From DASRBO01 sp035653595 (GTDB taxonomy: Bacteria; Actinomycetota; Acidimicrobiia; Acidimicrobiales; JAJPHE01): 55,108 nt of DNA. Both the position numbers and the translations under genes were made by a program. The notes under the pieces were generated by a model that saw only the letters and a program-made list of their open reading frames with translations, did not search any database and was not told the DNA's origin. The stretch covers positions 1-55,108 of the forward strand of contig DASRBO010000025.1 in assembly GCA_035653595.1 (NCBI GenBank). The letters run 5' to 3'. Every line of letters begins with the position of its first letter. The first letter of the stretch is position 1. Shown in pieces: positions 43,573-54,056 of the stretch.

Positions 43573-44482
43573 GCACTTCCTCGAGGTCGACGACCTGAGC
43601 CCGGCCGAGCTGGAGGAGGTGCTGAGCCTGGCCGAGCGGGCGGACCCGCCCCGCCTGCTCGAGGGTCGGGGGGTGGCCCTCCTGTTCGAGAAGCCGTCCG
43701 CCCGCACCAGGAACGCCACGGAAATGGCGGTGGTCCAGCTCGGGGGCCACCCGGTGACGATCAACGGGCCTGAGGTAGGGATCGACAGCCGCGAGACGGC
43801 CGAGGACATCGCCCGGGTGCTGGCCTGCTACCACGCCGCCATCGGCGCCAGGGTGATGGCCCATTCCACCCTGGAGCGCATGGCCGAAGCTCTCGACGCC
43901 GCCGCCGTCGAAGTGCCAGTGGTGAACCTCCTGTCCGACCTGGCCCACCCGTGCCAGGCGCTGGCCGACCTGTTGACCATCCGTCAGTGCCTCGGCGGCA
44001 TCGATGGGGTGACGGTGGCATACGTCGGCGACTCGAACAACGTGTGCCGGTCGCTGGCCCGGGCCTGCGCCCTCGCCGGGGCGCGGATCCGGGTGGCCTC
44101 GCCCGACGGCTACGCCCTCGGCGACGACGAGATCACCGCCGTGCGCGCCTTGGGCGGAGACATAGAGGTGACCGCCGCTCCGGCAGCGGCGGTCGACGGG
44201 GCCGATGTCGTCTACACCGACGTGTGGGCGTCGATGGGGCAGGAGTCCGAGGCCGAACGCCGCAGCCGGGCCTTCGTCGGCTTTACGGTCGACGCCGGGC
44301 TGGTCGAGCGGGCGGCGCCCAAGGCGGTGGTGCTGCACTGCCTGCCCGCCCACCGGGGCCAGGAGATCAGCGCCGAGGTGATGGACGGGCCCCGTAGCCA
44401 GGTGTGGCGGCAGGCGGCCAACCGGATGCACGCCGCCCGCGGGTTGCTGGCCTGGCTGCTGGACGCGGAAAGGCTCGGCTGA
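43565..44482 (+). CDS. argF: Ornithine carbamoyltransferase
   Basis: 305 residues: carbamoyl-phosphate loop EKPSARTRNATEMAV (S-A-R-T-R instead of the usual S-T-R-T-R), SRETAEDIARVL, LSDLAHPCQALADLLTI, VAYVGDSNNVCRSL, VYTDVWASMGQE and HCLPAHRGQEI with the ornithine-site Cys. GTG 43565 lies inside the argD end. The Ala for Thr change in the phosphate loop is found in some OTCs and is probably tolerated. Confidence 0.97.
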   Translation: MARHFLEVDDLSPAELEEVLSLAERADPPRLLEGRGVALLFEKPSARTRNATEMAVVQLGGHPVTINGPEVGIDSRETAEDIARVLACYHAAIGARVMAHSTLERMAEALDAAAVEVPVVNLLSDLAHPCQALADLLTIRQCLGGIDGVTVAYVGDSNNVCRSLARACALAGARIRVASPDGYALGDDEITAVRALGGDIEVTAAPAAAVDGADVVYTDVWASMGQESEAERRSRAFVGFTVDAGLVERAAPKAVVLHCLPAHRGQEISAEVMDGPRSQVWRQAANRMHAARGLLAWLLDAERLG

Positions 44483-44484
44483 AC

Positions 44485-45000
44485 GTGGGAATGAAGGTGG
44501 CCAAGAACCAGCGCCAGCACAAGATCGCCAAGATCCTCGAGCAGCGCGCCGTTGGCAGTCAGGCTGAGCTGGTCGAGCTGCTCGGGGCCGAGGGGGTGGA
44601 TGCCACCCAGGCCACGGTGTCGCGCGATCTCGAGGACCTGGGGGCCATCAAGGTGAGGGTGCCTGGCGGCGAGACCGCCTACGCCATCCCCGAGGTGGCC
44701 AAGGATCGGGTCGCACCCGACGAGCACCTCAAGCGGGTGCTGGGGGACTGGGTGGTGGAGGTGGCGCACTCGGCCAACCTGGTGGTGCTGCGGACCCCCC
44801 CCGGATCGGCGCACGTGGTCGGCTCGGCCCTGGACCGGTCCGGCCTCGCCGGTCTGATCGGCACCGTCGCCGGCGACGACACCATCCTTGCCGTGGCCAG
44901 CGAGTCCCTCGGCGGGGCCAAGCTGGCCGCCCGGCTGGCATCCTTGGCCGGGTTCGCCAGCTATCCGGCTAACAACGGCCGGAGACCGAAGAAGGCCTGA
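44485..45000 (+). CDS. argR: Arginine repressor ArgR
   Basis: 171 residues from GTG 44485; ATG 44491 is an alternative. The N-terminal winged HTH (QAELVELLGAEGVDATQATV then SRDLEDLGAIKV) contains the family SRDL motif; the C-terminal hexamerisation and arginine-binding domain has VLRTPPGSAHVVGSALD and GTVAGDDTILAVA. With arginine it would bind the ARG box at 39332 and repress its own operon. Confidence 0.96.
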   Translation: MGMKVAKNQRQHKIAKILEQRAVGSQAELVELLGAEGVDATQATVSRDLEDLGAIKVRVPGGETAYAIPEVAKDRVAPDEHLKRVLGDWVVEVAHSANLVVLRTPPGSAHVVGSALDRSGLAGLIGTVAGDDTILAVASESLGGAKLAARLASLAGFASYPANNGRRPKKA

Positions 45001-45028
45001 AGTCCGCCGGGCGTCAGCTCGGGTACCT

Positions 45029-45088
45029 GGAGCATGGGCCCGCCAGCCGGCGGGCAGTGGAGCATGGGCCCGCCAGCCGGCGGGCAGT
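45029..45088 (+). repeat. Perfect 30-bp tandem duplication carrying a hairpin, argR-argG gap
   Basis: Bases 45029-45058 and 45059-45088 are identical. Each contains GCCCGCC-AGCC-GGCGGGC, a 7-bp stem with a 4-base loop (45038-45055 and 45068-45085). The pair ends 17 bases before the argG start. Possible mRNA-stability, attenuation or processing element. Confidence 0.85.
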
Positions 45089-45105
45089 CGAGCAGAGGAG
45101 AGACA

Positions 45106-46298
45106 GTGGCGAAGCGTGTGGTCCTGGCCTACAGCGGCGGGCTGGACACGTCGGTGGCCGTCCGGTGGCTGATGGAGGAGATGGGCGTCGAGGTGATCGC
45201 CGTCGCCGTCGACGTTGGCCAGGGCGGCGACTTCGAGGCCATCCGCAACCGGGCCAAGGCGGCCGGGGCCGTCGAGGCGGTGGTCGTCGACGCCCGCGAG
45301 GAGTTCGCCCGCGACTTCGTCGTACCGGCCCTGAGGGCCAACGCCCGCTACGAGGGTAAGTACCCGCTGGTGTCCGCCCTGTCGCGGCCCTGCATCGTCG
45401 GCCATCTGGTGAAGGCGGCCCGCGAGCACGGTGCCGACGCCGTGTCCCACGGATGCACGGGCAAGGGCAACGACCAGGTCCGTTTCGAGGTGTCGACCCG
45501 CGCCCTAGCCCCCGACCTCGAGACCATCGCCCCCGTACGCACCTGGGGGCTGACCCGCGAGCAGTCGATCGAGTACGCCGAGCGCCACGGTATCCCGATC
45601 ACCGTCACCAAGGCGAGCCCCTACTCGATCGACCAGAACCTCTGGGGTCGGACCATCGAATGCGGGATCCTCGAGGACCCCTGGGAGCAGCCGCCCGAGG
45701 AGGTCTACGAGCTGACCCAGCCGACCGCCACCGATCCGGTAGAGCTGGTGATCGGCTTCGAGGAGGGCGTCCCCGTCTCCATCGACGGCAGGGTCCTTCC
45801 CCTGCACGAGCTGATCGGCGAGGTGACCAGGGTCGTCGGGTCGTACGGATGGGGCCGCATCGACATGGTCGAGAACCGCCGGGTCGGCATCAAGAGCCGC
45901 GAGGTCTACGAGTGCCCCGGCTCGCTGGCCCTGCTCATGGCGCACTCCGACCTCGAGGACCTCACCCTCGAGCGCGACCTGGCGCATGAGAAGGCCCGGT
46001 TGGAGCCGCGCTATGCCGACCTGGTGTACGACGGGTTGTGGTACTCACCGCTCAAGAACGCCCTCGACGCCTTCGTGGCCGACAGCCAGCGCTACGTGAC
46101 CGGCGAGGTGAGGCTGCGCTGCGAGGTGCCCGGGCGCTGCATCGTGGCCGGCCGGCGCAGCGAGTACGGCCTGTATGACTACTCCCTCGCCACCTACGAG
46201 GCGGCCGACGCCTTCCGCCACGCCGACGCCGAGGGCTTCGTCCGCCTGTGGGGCCTGGGCGTGGAGACCTGGGCGGCCCGCCAGGCCCGGCGATCGGG

Positions 46299-46302
<4 letters not shown>
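45106..46302 (+). CDS. argG: Argininosuccinate synthase
   Basis: 398 residues: ATP-binding VVLAYSGGLDTSVAVRWL, VDVGQGGDFEAI, SHGCTGKGNDQVRFE, SPYSIDQNLWGRTIECG and GRIDMVENRRVGIKSREVYE. GTG 45106 is supported by GAGGAG five bases upstream; the frame is open further up through the 30-bp duplication, but that part is not family-like. The stop overlaps argH (ATGA). Confidence 0.98.
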
Positions 46303-47720
<1,418 letters not shown>

Positions 47721-47791
47721 GGCCCGCCCCCGTCGAGGACCCTCATCTGCCGACAAGCCGGGGCCTTCGGGGCGTCGGGCGCCGGGGCTAG

Positions 47792-48412
47792 ATGGGCCGC
47801 CGGCGGCGGCTGTCGCGGTCCTTCTACGACCGCGACTCGCTCGTGGTCGCCCCGGAGCTGCTGAACAAGGTCCTCGTCGCCGGTGGCTGTGCGGGACGCA
47901 TCGTCGAGGTCGAGGCCTACCGGGGCGGGGAGGACCCGGCTTCCCACGCCTATCGGGGCCGCACGGCGAGGAACGCCGTCATGTTCGGGCCTCCGGGCCA
48001 CCTGTATGTCTATTTCACCTACGGCATGCACTGGTGTGCCAACGCGGTGTGCATGCCCGACGGGGTGGCCCAGGCGGTGCTGTTGCGGGCCCTGGCCCCG
48101 TTGAGCGGGCTGGAGGAAATGCAGGCCCGCCGGCGCGCCGCCCGCAAAGAGACCGAGCTCTGCTCGGGACCGGCCCGGCTGTGCCATGCCCTCGGCATCA
48201 CCAGGGACCACGACGGGGCCGATCTGGTCGGGGGGGCCGACGGGGTGGCGGTGTTCGACGACGGCACGCCGCCCCCGGACAACCCGGCCACCGGCCCGAG
48301 AGTGGGCATCCGGGTGGCGGTGGAGGAGCCGTGGCGCTACTGGGTGCCGGGCGACCCGAATGTCACCCGCTGGTCGCCGATGCCGGCGTTGCCAAGGCGG
48401 CGGCCCCGGTGA
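47792..48412 (+). CDS. 3-methyladenine DNA glycosylase (Mpg/AAG family)
   Basis: 206 residues: SFYDRDSLVVAPELLNKVL, GRIVEVEAYRGGEDPASHAY with the catalytic Glu, NAVMFGPPGHLYVYFTYGMH (DNA-intercalating Tyr region), AVLLRALAPLSG and GPARLCHALGITR. Excises alkylated purines and leaves abasic sites. ATG 47792 follows argH by 71 bases; no ribosome site is seen and no clear -10 could be assigned. Confidence 0.94.
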   Translation: MGRRRRLSRSFYDRDSLVVAPELLNKVLVAGGCAGRIVEVEAYRGGEDPASHAYRGRTARNAVMFGPPGHLYVYFTYGMHWCANAVCMPDGVAQAVLLRALAPLSGLEEMQARRRAARKETELCSGPARLCHALGITRDHDGADLVGGADGVAVFDDGTPPPDNPATGPRVGIRVAVEEPWRYWVPGDPNVTRWSPMPALPRRRPR

Positions 48413-48484
48413 GCGCTCGCCGGGGGCCTGCCGCCCGGTCGGTGAGCCTCCTGCCGAACACACGGCGCCGCCGGCGGGCGGGGA

Positions 48485-48496
48485 TACCGTCTGGCG
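48485..48496 (+). promoter_or_regulatory. Leaderless-type promoter for the methyltransferase gene
   Basis: TACCGT at 48485-48490 ends 6 bases before the GTG at 48497; no ribosome site. Confidence 0.45.
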
Positions 48497-49738
48497 GTGC
48501 CCCCGCCGCACCCGCCCCAGGACGAGGAGGATCCCTACTTCAAGGCGGTCCTCGACTACCGCTACGGACGGCACAACCTGCGGTTCAAGGTGTCCCAGGA
48601 CCTGTTCAGCAGCGCCCGGGTGGACCAGGGAACGGGGCTCCTGCTCAAGAGCCTGCGCCCGGTCTCCCTGCCGGCAGCGGCACGACTGCTCGACATGGGG
48701 TGCGGCTACGGGGCCCTGGGGCTGAGCCTCGCCGCATGGTGGGATCCGGCCGAGGTGGTTGCGATCGACCGCGACTACCTCGCTCTGCGCTACTGCCGGC
48801 AGAACGCCGAGCTGAACCACCTGAGCGGCGTGTCCGTCGCCGCCGGCCTGTCCTATGACGGCCTGCCTGCCGCCGGCTTCGACCTGATCGTCAGCAACGT
48901 ACCGGGCAAGGCCCCCACCGCCGTGCTGCGACACCTGTTGCTGGGGGGCTCAGCGTGCCTGCGCCCGGGCGGCTTCCAGGCCGTGGTCGCCATCACGCCC
49001 ATCGCTTCCGAGGTCGACGCCATCCTGTCGGCCGGGGCCGAGGTCATCCACCGCGCCGAGTACCGGAACTACCTGGTGGTGCACTTCCGACCAGGGGGTG
49101 CCGGTGCCGGCGGTCGGGCCGACGCTCACGACGCCCTGGCCGCCTACCGGCGGGGCCGAATGGCGGTGGACCGCTTCGGCGTGAAGTTCGAGATCCCGAG
49201 CTACTTCGACCTGCCCGAGTTCGACACGCTCAGCTTCCAGACCGAGCTGGTCATGGAGCATCTGGCCCATCTCCAGCAGGTCGAGAGGCTCGGCCGGGTG
49301 CTGATCACGAATCCGGGCCAGGGCGCCCTGCCCCGCTTCGCCTGCTCCCTCGGTGCGATCGGACCGCTCGAGCTCCTCGATCGGGATCTGCTTGCCCTGG
49401 AGGCCAGCCGGGCGGCGGTGCTTGACGGCGGCCTCGATGGCGGCCGCCTCGCCGTCAGGCACGGGCTGGCGACCGAGGCCGCAGCGCCAGATGGGGAGGC
49501 GTTCGACCTGGTGGTCGTCCCCCTCAGGCGGCGCGAGCCTCAGAACGTCGCCCACGCCGCCGTCTCGAGGCTCACCCGGTCGCTGCGGCCGGGTGGAGCG
49601 ATGGTGGTCGGTGGCGCCTCGTCGGCGGTGAGCCGGCTGGTGGAGGGTGAAGCGGGGCGTTCGCTCGGGGACGTGGCGCTCACCCGGCGGAGCCGCAAGC
49701 ACGGCTATTCGGCCGCCACCCTGTCGCGCCGGACCTGA
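48497..49738 (+). CDS. Double-domain RsmC/RlmG-like methyltransferase
   Basis: 413 residues. The N-terminal half is an MTS-type methyltransferase: FKVSQDLFSSARVDQGTGLL is the small-methylase lead-in, motif I DMGCGYGALG (66-75), acidic motif VVAIDRD, and motif IV SNVPGK (134-138) where the usual NPPF is expected. The C-terminal half (about 215-413) is a second Rossmann-like domain with a worn motif I (ITNPGQGALP) and no motif IV. In E. coli RsmC and RlmG the order is reversed, with the degenerate domain first. The substrate is probably an rRNA guanine but is not established. Confidence 0.75.
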   Translation: MPPPHPPQDEEDPYFKAVLDYRYGRHNLRFKVSQDLFSSARVDQGTGLLLKSLRPVSLPAAARLLDMGCGYGALGLSLAAWWDPAEVVAIDRDYLALRYCRQNAELNHLSGVSVAAGLSYDGLPAAGFDLIVSNVPGKAPTAVLRHLLLGGSACLRPGGFQAVVAITPIASEVDAILSAGAEVIHRAEYRNYLVVHFRPGGAGAGGRADAHDALAAYRRGRMAVDRFGVKFEIPSYFDLPEFDTLSFQTELVMEHLAHLQQVERLGRVLITNPGQGALPRFACSLGAIGPLELLDRDLLALEASRAAVLDGGLDGGRLAVRHGLATEAAAPDGEAFDLVVVPLRRREPQNVAHAAVSRLTRSLRPGGAMVVGGASSAVSRLVEGEAGRSLGDVALTRRSRKHGYSAATLSRRT

Positions 49739-49748
49739 GTTGAGGGCG

Positions 49749-50336
49749 TCAGGCGCTCGGGCCGGTCAACTTGGTGACGGCCTCGCCGACCCTGACCACA
49801 CCCGGCTGGACGACCTTGGCATTGGCGCCCCGGAGCCGGAGCCGACGTCCGAGGGGGGAGTTGACGAAGCGCAACGCCTCCTGGCCGAAGCGGGCGACGA
49901 ACTTGTCGCACCCGAGGTGGGGGGGCTCGGTGAGTTCGACCACCGCCGCGCCGATCGCCAGGCGGGTGCCGGCGGGGACGTTGTCGATGCTGAGATCGAA
50001 GTCGACGTAGAGCTGGTCGCCGGCCAGCGCCATCCGATCCGGGGTGCGAGCGACAAGGGCGGCGATCCGGGCGTTCATCAGCGTGATCTGCTTGTCCGGG
50101 TGAGGTCCCCCGTCGGGGGTCGAGGTTGACGCCTTGCGAGGCCAGTTGTCCCCGACCAGGCCCACCTCGGCATCGAGCACCCCTTCGGCCAGCACTTCGC
50201 GCTCGTCGATGGCCGGGCGGCGCACGATCAGCTCGAGCCGGCCTCCGTCGGCCGGAGAGCTCCGGAGCCAGTCGAGGCGCTCCTCTAGCTCGCTGGTCGT
50301 GATGGGCGCGGGGGAGGTGGGGGCGGCGGTGTCCAC
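49749..50336 (-). CDS. MOSC domain protein
   Basis: 195 residues. The MOSC fold spans about 55-190: AEVGLVGDNWPRK, QITLMNARIAALVA, GDQLYVDFDLSIDNVPAGTR, PHLGCDKFVARFG with the conserved Cys that carries sulfur in this family, and LRGANAKVVQPGVVRVGEAV. MOSC domains bind molybdenum cofactor or deliver sulfur; the specific partner is unknown. GTG 50336 starts 3 bases after the SRAP gene on the same strand. Converges with the methyltransferase gene with only 10 bases between stops. Confidence 0.85.
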   Translation of the reverse strand: MDTAAPTSPAPITTSELEERLDWLRSSPADGGRLELIVRRPAIDEREVLAEGVLDAEVGLVGDNWPRKASTSTPDGGPHPDKQITLMNARIAALVARTPDRMALAGDQLYVDFDLSIDNVPAGTRLAIGAAVVELTEPPHLGCDKFVARFGQEALRFVNSPLGRRLRLRGANAKVVQPGVVRVGEAVTKLTGPSA

Positions 50337-50339
50337 GCC

Positions 50340-51092
50340 TCAATCATCGTCGCCGCCACCGACATCGGCCAGCAGATTCCCCTGCCGGGGAGCGTGGCCC
50401 TCGGTCGGGACGACCAGTTGGGGCGCGTTGTTCCTGACCGAGTTGACCGCCTTGCCCACCGGCCAGGACACCATGGAGTCGGCCGGCACCGGGTGCTCGA
50501 GCACCTCAAGCGCCCGGCGGGGGTCGACCCGGTCGGTGTCGAGCCAGGCGTCCCAGTCCTCCCGCCGCAGGGCGGCCGGCATCCGGTCGTGGATCGGCGC
50601 CACGGCCTGGTTGGCGTCGACGGTGATGATGGTGAAGGTCGGCACCCATTCGCCCTCGGGGCTCTTCCAGACGTCCCAGAGGCCGGCGAAGGCGAAGCCC
50701 TGGTCGTCGGCGGGGGTGAAGTAGAACGGGAGGCGTTCGGGCCGGCCGTCGGGCCCGGTCCGCTTGAGCCACTCGTAGTAGCCATCGGCCGGGACCAGGC
50801 AACGCCGCTTGGTCATCGGGACCTGGAACGCCCGGCGCGACATCAGCGTCTCCGCCCGGGCGTTGATCATGCGGGGACCGCCGTCCATGTTCTTGGACCA
50901 GCTGGGCACCAGGCCCCAGCGAAAGTCCTCCAGGCGGCGTTCCCCCTTGCGCAGGGTAACGACCGGCTCGACGTCGGTGGGAGCGACGTTCCAGCTCGGC
51001 TCCTGGCCGGCGTCGTCCTGCTGGCGCGGAGTCGCCTGGAAGCGCTCCTCGAGAACGGCGCGCGGGGAGGCGGCCACGTAGCGGCCGCACAT
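50340..51092 (-). CDS. SOS-response-associated peptidase / HMCES-YedK abasic-site crosslinking protein
   Basis: 250 residues from ATG 51092, which gives the diagnostic MCGRY: Cys2 becomes the N-terminal catalytic residue forming a thiazolidine with abasic sites in single-stranded DNA. The other active-site residues match E. coli YedK: Asn77 in MINARAET, Glu107 in PADGYYEW and His168 in PIHDRMP. The frame is open upstream, but an extension would bury Cys2. It protects stalled replication forks. Neighbour MOSC lies 3 bases downstream. Confidence 0.95.
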   Translation of the reverse strand: MCGRYVAASPRAVLEERFQATPRQQDDAGQEPSWNVAPTDVEPVVTLRKGERRLEDFRWGLVPSWSKNMDGGPRMINARAETLMSRRAFQVPMTKRRCLVPADGYYEWLKRTGPDGRPERLPFYFTPADDQGFAFAGLWDVWKSPEGEWVPTFTIITVDANQAVAPIHDRMPAALRREDWDAWLDTDRVDPRRALEVLEHPVPADSMVSWPVGKAVNSVRNNAPQLVVPTEGHAPRQGNLLADVGGGDDD

Positions 51093-51192
51093 CAGGACGA
51101 CAGCTCCGACGAGCCCGGAAGGGCCGGCCGGCGGCGGCGCTGCGGGTCGGGACGACCGCCCGCAGCCATGGGCTGGTCCCACCCGGGTGACA

Positions 51193-51912
51193 TCAGAAGG
51201 TGAATACCCGGTACCAGGCGTCGAGCACCCCTTCGTCGCCGAGTCGCTCGATTCCGGCGGACGTGGGGCGCTGATAGAGGAGCAGCTCGAGCTCGGCGAC
51301 CGGCCCCCGGAGGGCGAGGTCCGCCTTCTCGTGGCGCGCCTCGACGGTGGTGCCCGTGGGGGCCAGGGTCACGAACCACTCCGCCGGGCGGTCGGTCCCG
51401 TGGACGTGCAGGGTCTCACCGTTGCCGGCGGCGCCGGCACGGGGCCCGTCCGTGGCGATCATGAACATCTCGTCGATGCCGTCGGCGGCGATGTCGGGAT
51501 CGATCGGCCCGTGGGAGCCGCTCACCAGCTCGGCGTCCACGCGGTGGACGGTGAGCTCGTGCGCACATCGGCGGGCCACGAAACCGGCGGTCTGGTCGGT
51601 GGGCGACCAGGTCCAGACCGGAGTGTCGCCCGAGGCCGCCGCAAGCTCGGCGACCAGATGGCCGCCGATTTCGGCGAACCAGGGGGCCAGGTCGTTGGCC
51701 GGCGCCGGGTTCCAAGGGGTCTTCGGTCGCCCGGTCCCCTCGCACAGGACGTGGGTCCAGAAGCCGATGAACTCTCCCAGGTGCGTCGCCAGGTCCAACA
51801 CCTTCCAGTCGGGACAGGTCGGGACCGGATCGCCTGGCCCGACCCGTTCGAAGGCGGTCGTCAGCACACCGACCTCACGGGCCACGCCGGCGACGAGATC
51901 CTCATAGCGCAT
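51193..51912 (-). CDS. DinB-like / mycothiol-dependent maleylpyruvate isomerase-family protein
   Basis: 239 residues. Four-helix DinB fold with the metal-binding His set: LATHLGEFIGFW and ARRCAHELTVHRVDAEL. A C-terminal SCP2-like part (about 160-239) ends in a short beta region. This is the actinobacterial TIGR03083-type group, which may use mycothiol as thiol cofactor; the substrate is unknown. ATG 51912 has TACGAT six bases upstream on this strand and no ribosome site. Confidence 0.85.
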   Translation of the reverse strand: MRYEDLVAGVAREVGVLTTAFERVGPGDPVPTCPDWKVLDLATHLGEFIGFWTHVLCEGTGRPKTPWNPAPANDLAPWFAEIGGHLVAELAAASGDTPVWTWSPTDQTAGFVARRCAHELTVHRVDAELVSGSHGPIDPDIAADGIDEMFMIATDGPRAGAAGNGETLHVHGTDRPAEWFVTLAPTGTTVEARHEKADLALRGPVAELELLLYQRPTSAGIERLGDEGVLDAWYRVFTF

Positions 51913-51924
51913 CGGGGGATCGTA
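51913..51924 (-). promoter_or_regulatory. Leaderless-type promoter for the DinB-like gene
   Basis: On the minus strand TACGAT (51924 down to 51919) ends 6 bases before the ATG at 51912. Confidence 0.5.
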
Positions 51925-51977
51925 GGCGTGGGCCGAGAGTGGGGTTGGGGCCCTGCTCGGGGCGGCGGAGTCCAGGG

Positions 51978-54056
51978 TTACTGCGACTCGGTGACGGTGA
52001 CGGTGCTACCCCCCGGCGCGGACGTGCCGGCGGCGGGCTGCTGGGCGATCACGTAGCCGGGTGGGTACTCGGCGCTGGGCACGCTCTGGGTGCTGGCGGC
52101 GAAGCCGGCCCGCTCGAGGGTCTGCAGAGCCTGGTCGTATGGCAGGCCGACGAGATCGGGGACGGGGAGGCCCTGGGGCCCGGCGATGGCCGATCCCGCC
52201 GCCGGCGGGGGCGGGGGGAAGTCGATGACGGGCTGGTCGGCCAGCGCCTCCGCCGAGTACTGCTGCCAGATCTGGGCCGGCCACGTACCGCCCGTGACGG
52301 AGAAGGGCGTGGCCGGCGGGACCATCGGCCGCTCGGCCTGCGGATAGCCGACCCACACCGCGCTGACCAACTGCGGGGTCGCCCCTATGAACCAGGCGTC
52401 GGACCAGTTGTCGGTGGTGCCGGTCTTGCCGGCCACGGGGCGACCTATACGGGCGAGGACCCCGGTGCCGCGGTCGACGACCTGCTGCAGGACACCGTCC
52501 ATCGTCCTGGCCACGGCCGGGGTGACCGCCCGTCGGGGTTGGGACCGGTGAGCGTAGAGGACGGAGCCGTCCGGGCCCGTCACCTGGGTGACCAGGTAGG
52601 GCGGGTTGGCGATGCCGTCGTTGGCCAGCGTCCCGTAGGCCGAGGCCATCTCCAACGGGTTGACTGAGTTGGTGCCGAGGACCGCCGAGGGATAGGCGTC
52701 CAGTGGGGTGGTTATCCCGAGCCGGTCGGCCATGGAGACGACGTTCTCGGGTCCGACCTGCATCATCAACTGGGCGTAGACGGTGTTGTCCGACACGACC
52801 GTCGCCCTGACCAGGTCCATCCTCCCGACCGGCTCGCCCTCGTAGTTGCGCACGTGCCAGGTCCCGCCGGCGACCGGGATGTTGATCGAAGACGGTCCGT
52901 CGAAGGTCCTCGACAGGGGAATGCCCTGCTCGAGGGCGGTGGCCAGCACGAACGGTTTGAAGGTCGAGCCCGACTGGCGGTTGGACTGGGTGGCCAGATC
53001 GAGCTGGGCGGTTGGGTCGGCGCTGAAGAAGCCCCGCCCGCCCACCAGGGCGACCACCGCCCCGGTTCGGGGATCGAGCGACGCCAGGGCTCCGTCGGGC
53101 TGGTCGGCGCTCTGGGGCAGCACGTGGCGCACGGCGGCATCGGCCTCGGCCTGCCGGGCGAGATCGAGGGTGGTGGAGATGCGCAGGCCGCCCTCGAACA
53201 GCGCCCGGCGGCGGGCGGCCGGGGTGGACCCGAAGCGGGGGTCGCCCAGGACGAACCGCTCGACGTCGGCTACGAAGTAGGCGCCCGGGTACGAGGGCGC
53301 CTGCGGTTGGGGTCGCGAGACGAGGGGCTCGGCGCCAGCGGCGCCGGCCTGGGACGGGCTGATCTCGGCCAGGGCGACCATGCGGTGCAGGACCTCTGCC
53401 CGCCGGCTGAGGGCTGCCTGGGGGTGCTGGTAGGGGTCGGTGTCGGTGGGGGCGTGGATGACGCCGGCCAGCAGGGCGGACTGGGCCAGGTCGAGGGCCG
53501 AGGCCGGCTTGCCGAAATAGGTGATGGCGGCCGCCTGGACCCCGTAGGCGCCGTTCCCGAAGTAGACCGAGTTGAGGTACAGCTCAAGGACGTGGGACCG
53601 GCTGGCGTGGCGCTCGAGCTGGTAGGCGAGGGTGGCCTCGCGGACCTTGGCCGCCAGGTCCCGCTTGCCCGGGTCGCTGGCCAGCTCGTTCTTCACGTAC
53701 TGCTCGGCGATGGTCGACCCACCCTGGGCGGCACCCCCGCTGCGCACGTCGGCCACCACCGCCCTCAGGATGGCCCGGAGGTCGATGGCGGGCTCGGTCC
53801 AGAACCGCTGGTCCTCTATGGCGACCACGGCCTGGCGCAGGCTCGGTGCCATCTGCGCCAGAGTCACAGGCTGGCGGTCCACCGGTCCGTGGACGGTCGT
53901 CACCACCGAGCCATCGGATGCCAGGATGACCGAGCTCTGGGCCTGGGTGGCGGCCGTGTCCTCCAGCGCGGGCAGCTGGTAGGAGCAGGAGGCCAGTGCC
54001 GTGCCGGCCACCAGGGCGGCGGCGACGGCCACCCAGCGCATCGGCGAGGGCACCAT
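51978..54056 (-). CDS. Class A penicillin-binding protein with lipobox and PASTA domain
   Basis: 692 residues, cell-wall glycosyltransferase and transpeptidase. The signal sequence ends GTALASC with Cys24, so it looks like a lipoprotein rather than the usual helix-anchored form. GT51 domain: IEDQRFW (Glu81) and QGGSTIAEQYVKN; the positions normally His and Gly in EDxxFxxHxG are Glu88 and Ala90. Transpeptidase: SxxK at Ser364-Lys367 (SGSTFKPF), SDN 422-424, KTGTT 544-548. One PASTA domain at about 630-690. ATG 54056 is preferred over upstream in-frame codons because of the signal peptide directly after it and GGGGGT upstream. Confidence 0.93.
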   Translation of the reverse strand: MVPSPMRWVAVAAALVAGTALASCSYQLPALEDTAATQAQSSVILASDGSVVTTVHGPVDRQPVTLAQMAPSLRQAVVAIEDQRFWTEPAIDLRAILRAVVADVRSGGAAQGGSTIAEQYVKNELASDPGKRDLAAKVREATLAYQLERHASRSHVLELYLNSVYFGNGAYGVQAAAITYFGKPASALDLAQSALLAGVIHAPTDTDPYQHPQAALSRRAEVLHRMVALAEISPSQAGAAGAEPLVSRPQPQAPSYPGAYFVADVERFVLGDPRFGSTPAARRRALFEGGLRISTTLDLARQAEADAAVRHVLPQSADQPDGALASLDPRTGAVVALVGGRGFFSADPTAQLDLATQSNRQSGSTFKPFVLATALEQGIPLSRTFDGPSSINIPVAGGTWHVRNYEGEPVGRMDLVRATVVSDNTVYAQLMMQVGPENVVSMADRLGITTPLDAYPSAVLGTNSVNPLEMASAYGTLANDGIANPPYLVTQVTGPDGSVLYAHRSQPRRAVTPAVARTMDGVLQQVVDRGTGVLARIGRPVAGKTGTTDNWSDAWFIGATPQLVSAVWVGYPQAERPMVPPATPFSVTGGTWPAQIWQQYSAEALADQPVIDFPPPPPAAGSAIAGPQGLPVPDLVGLPYDQALQTLERAGFAASTQSVPSAEYPPGYVIAQQPAAGTSAPGGSTVTVTESQ

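Noticed and set aside
45029..45088. CRISPR array
   Set aside because: Only two directly abutting copies with no spacers; a simple tandem duplication.
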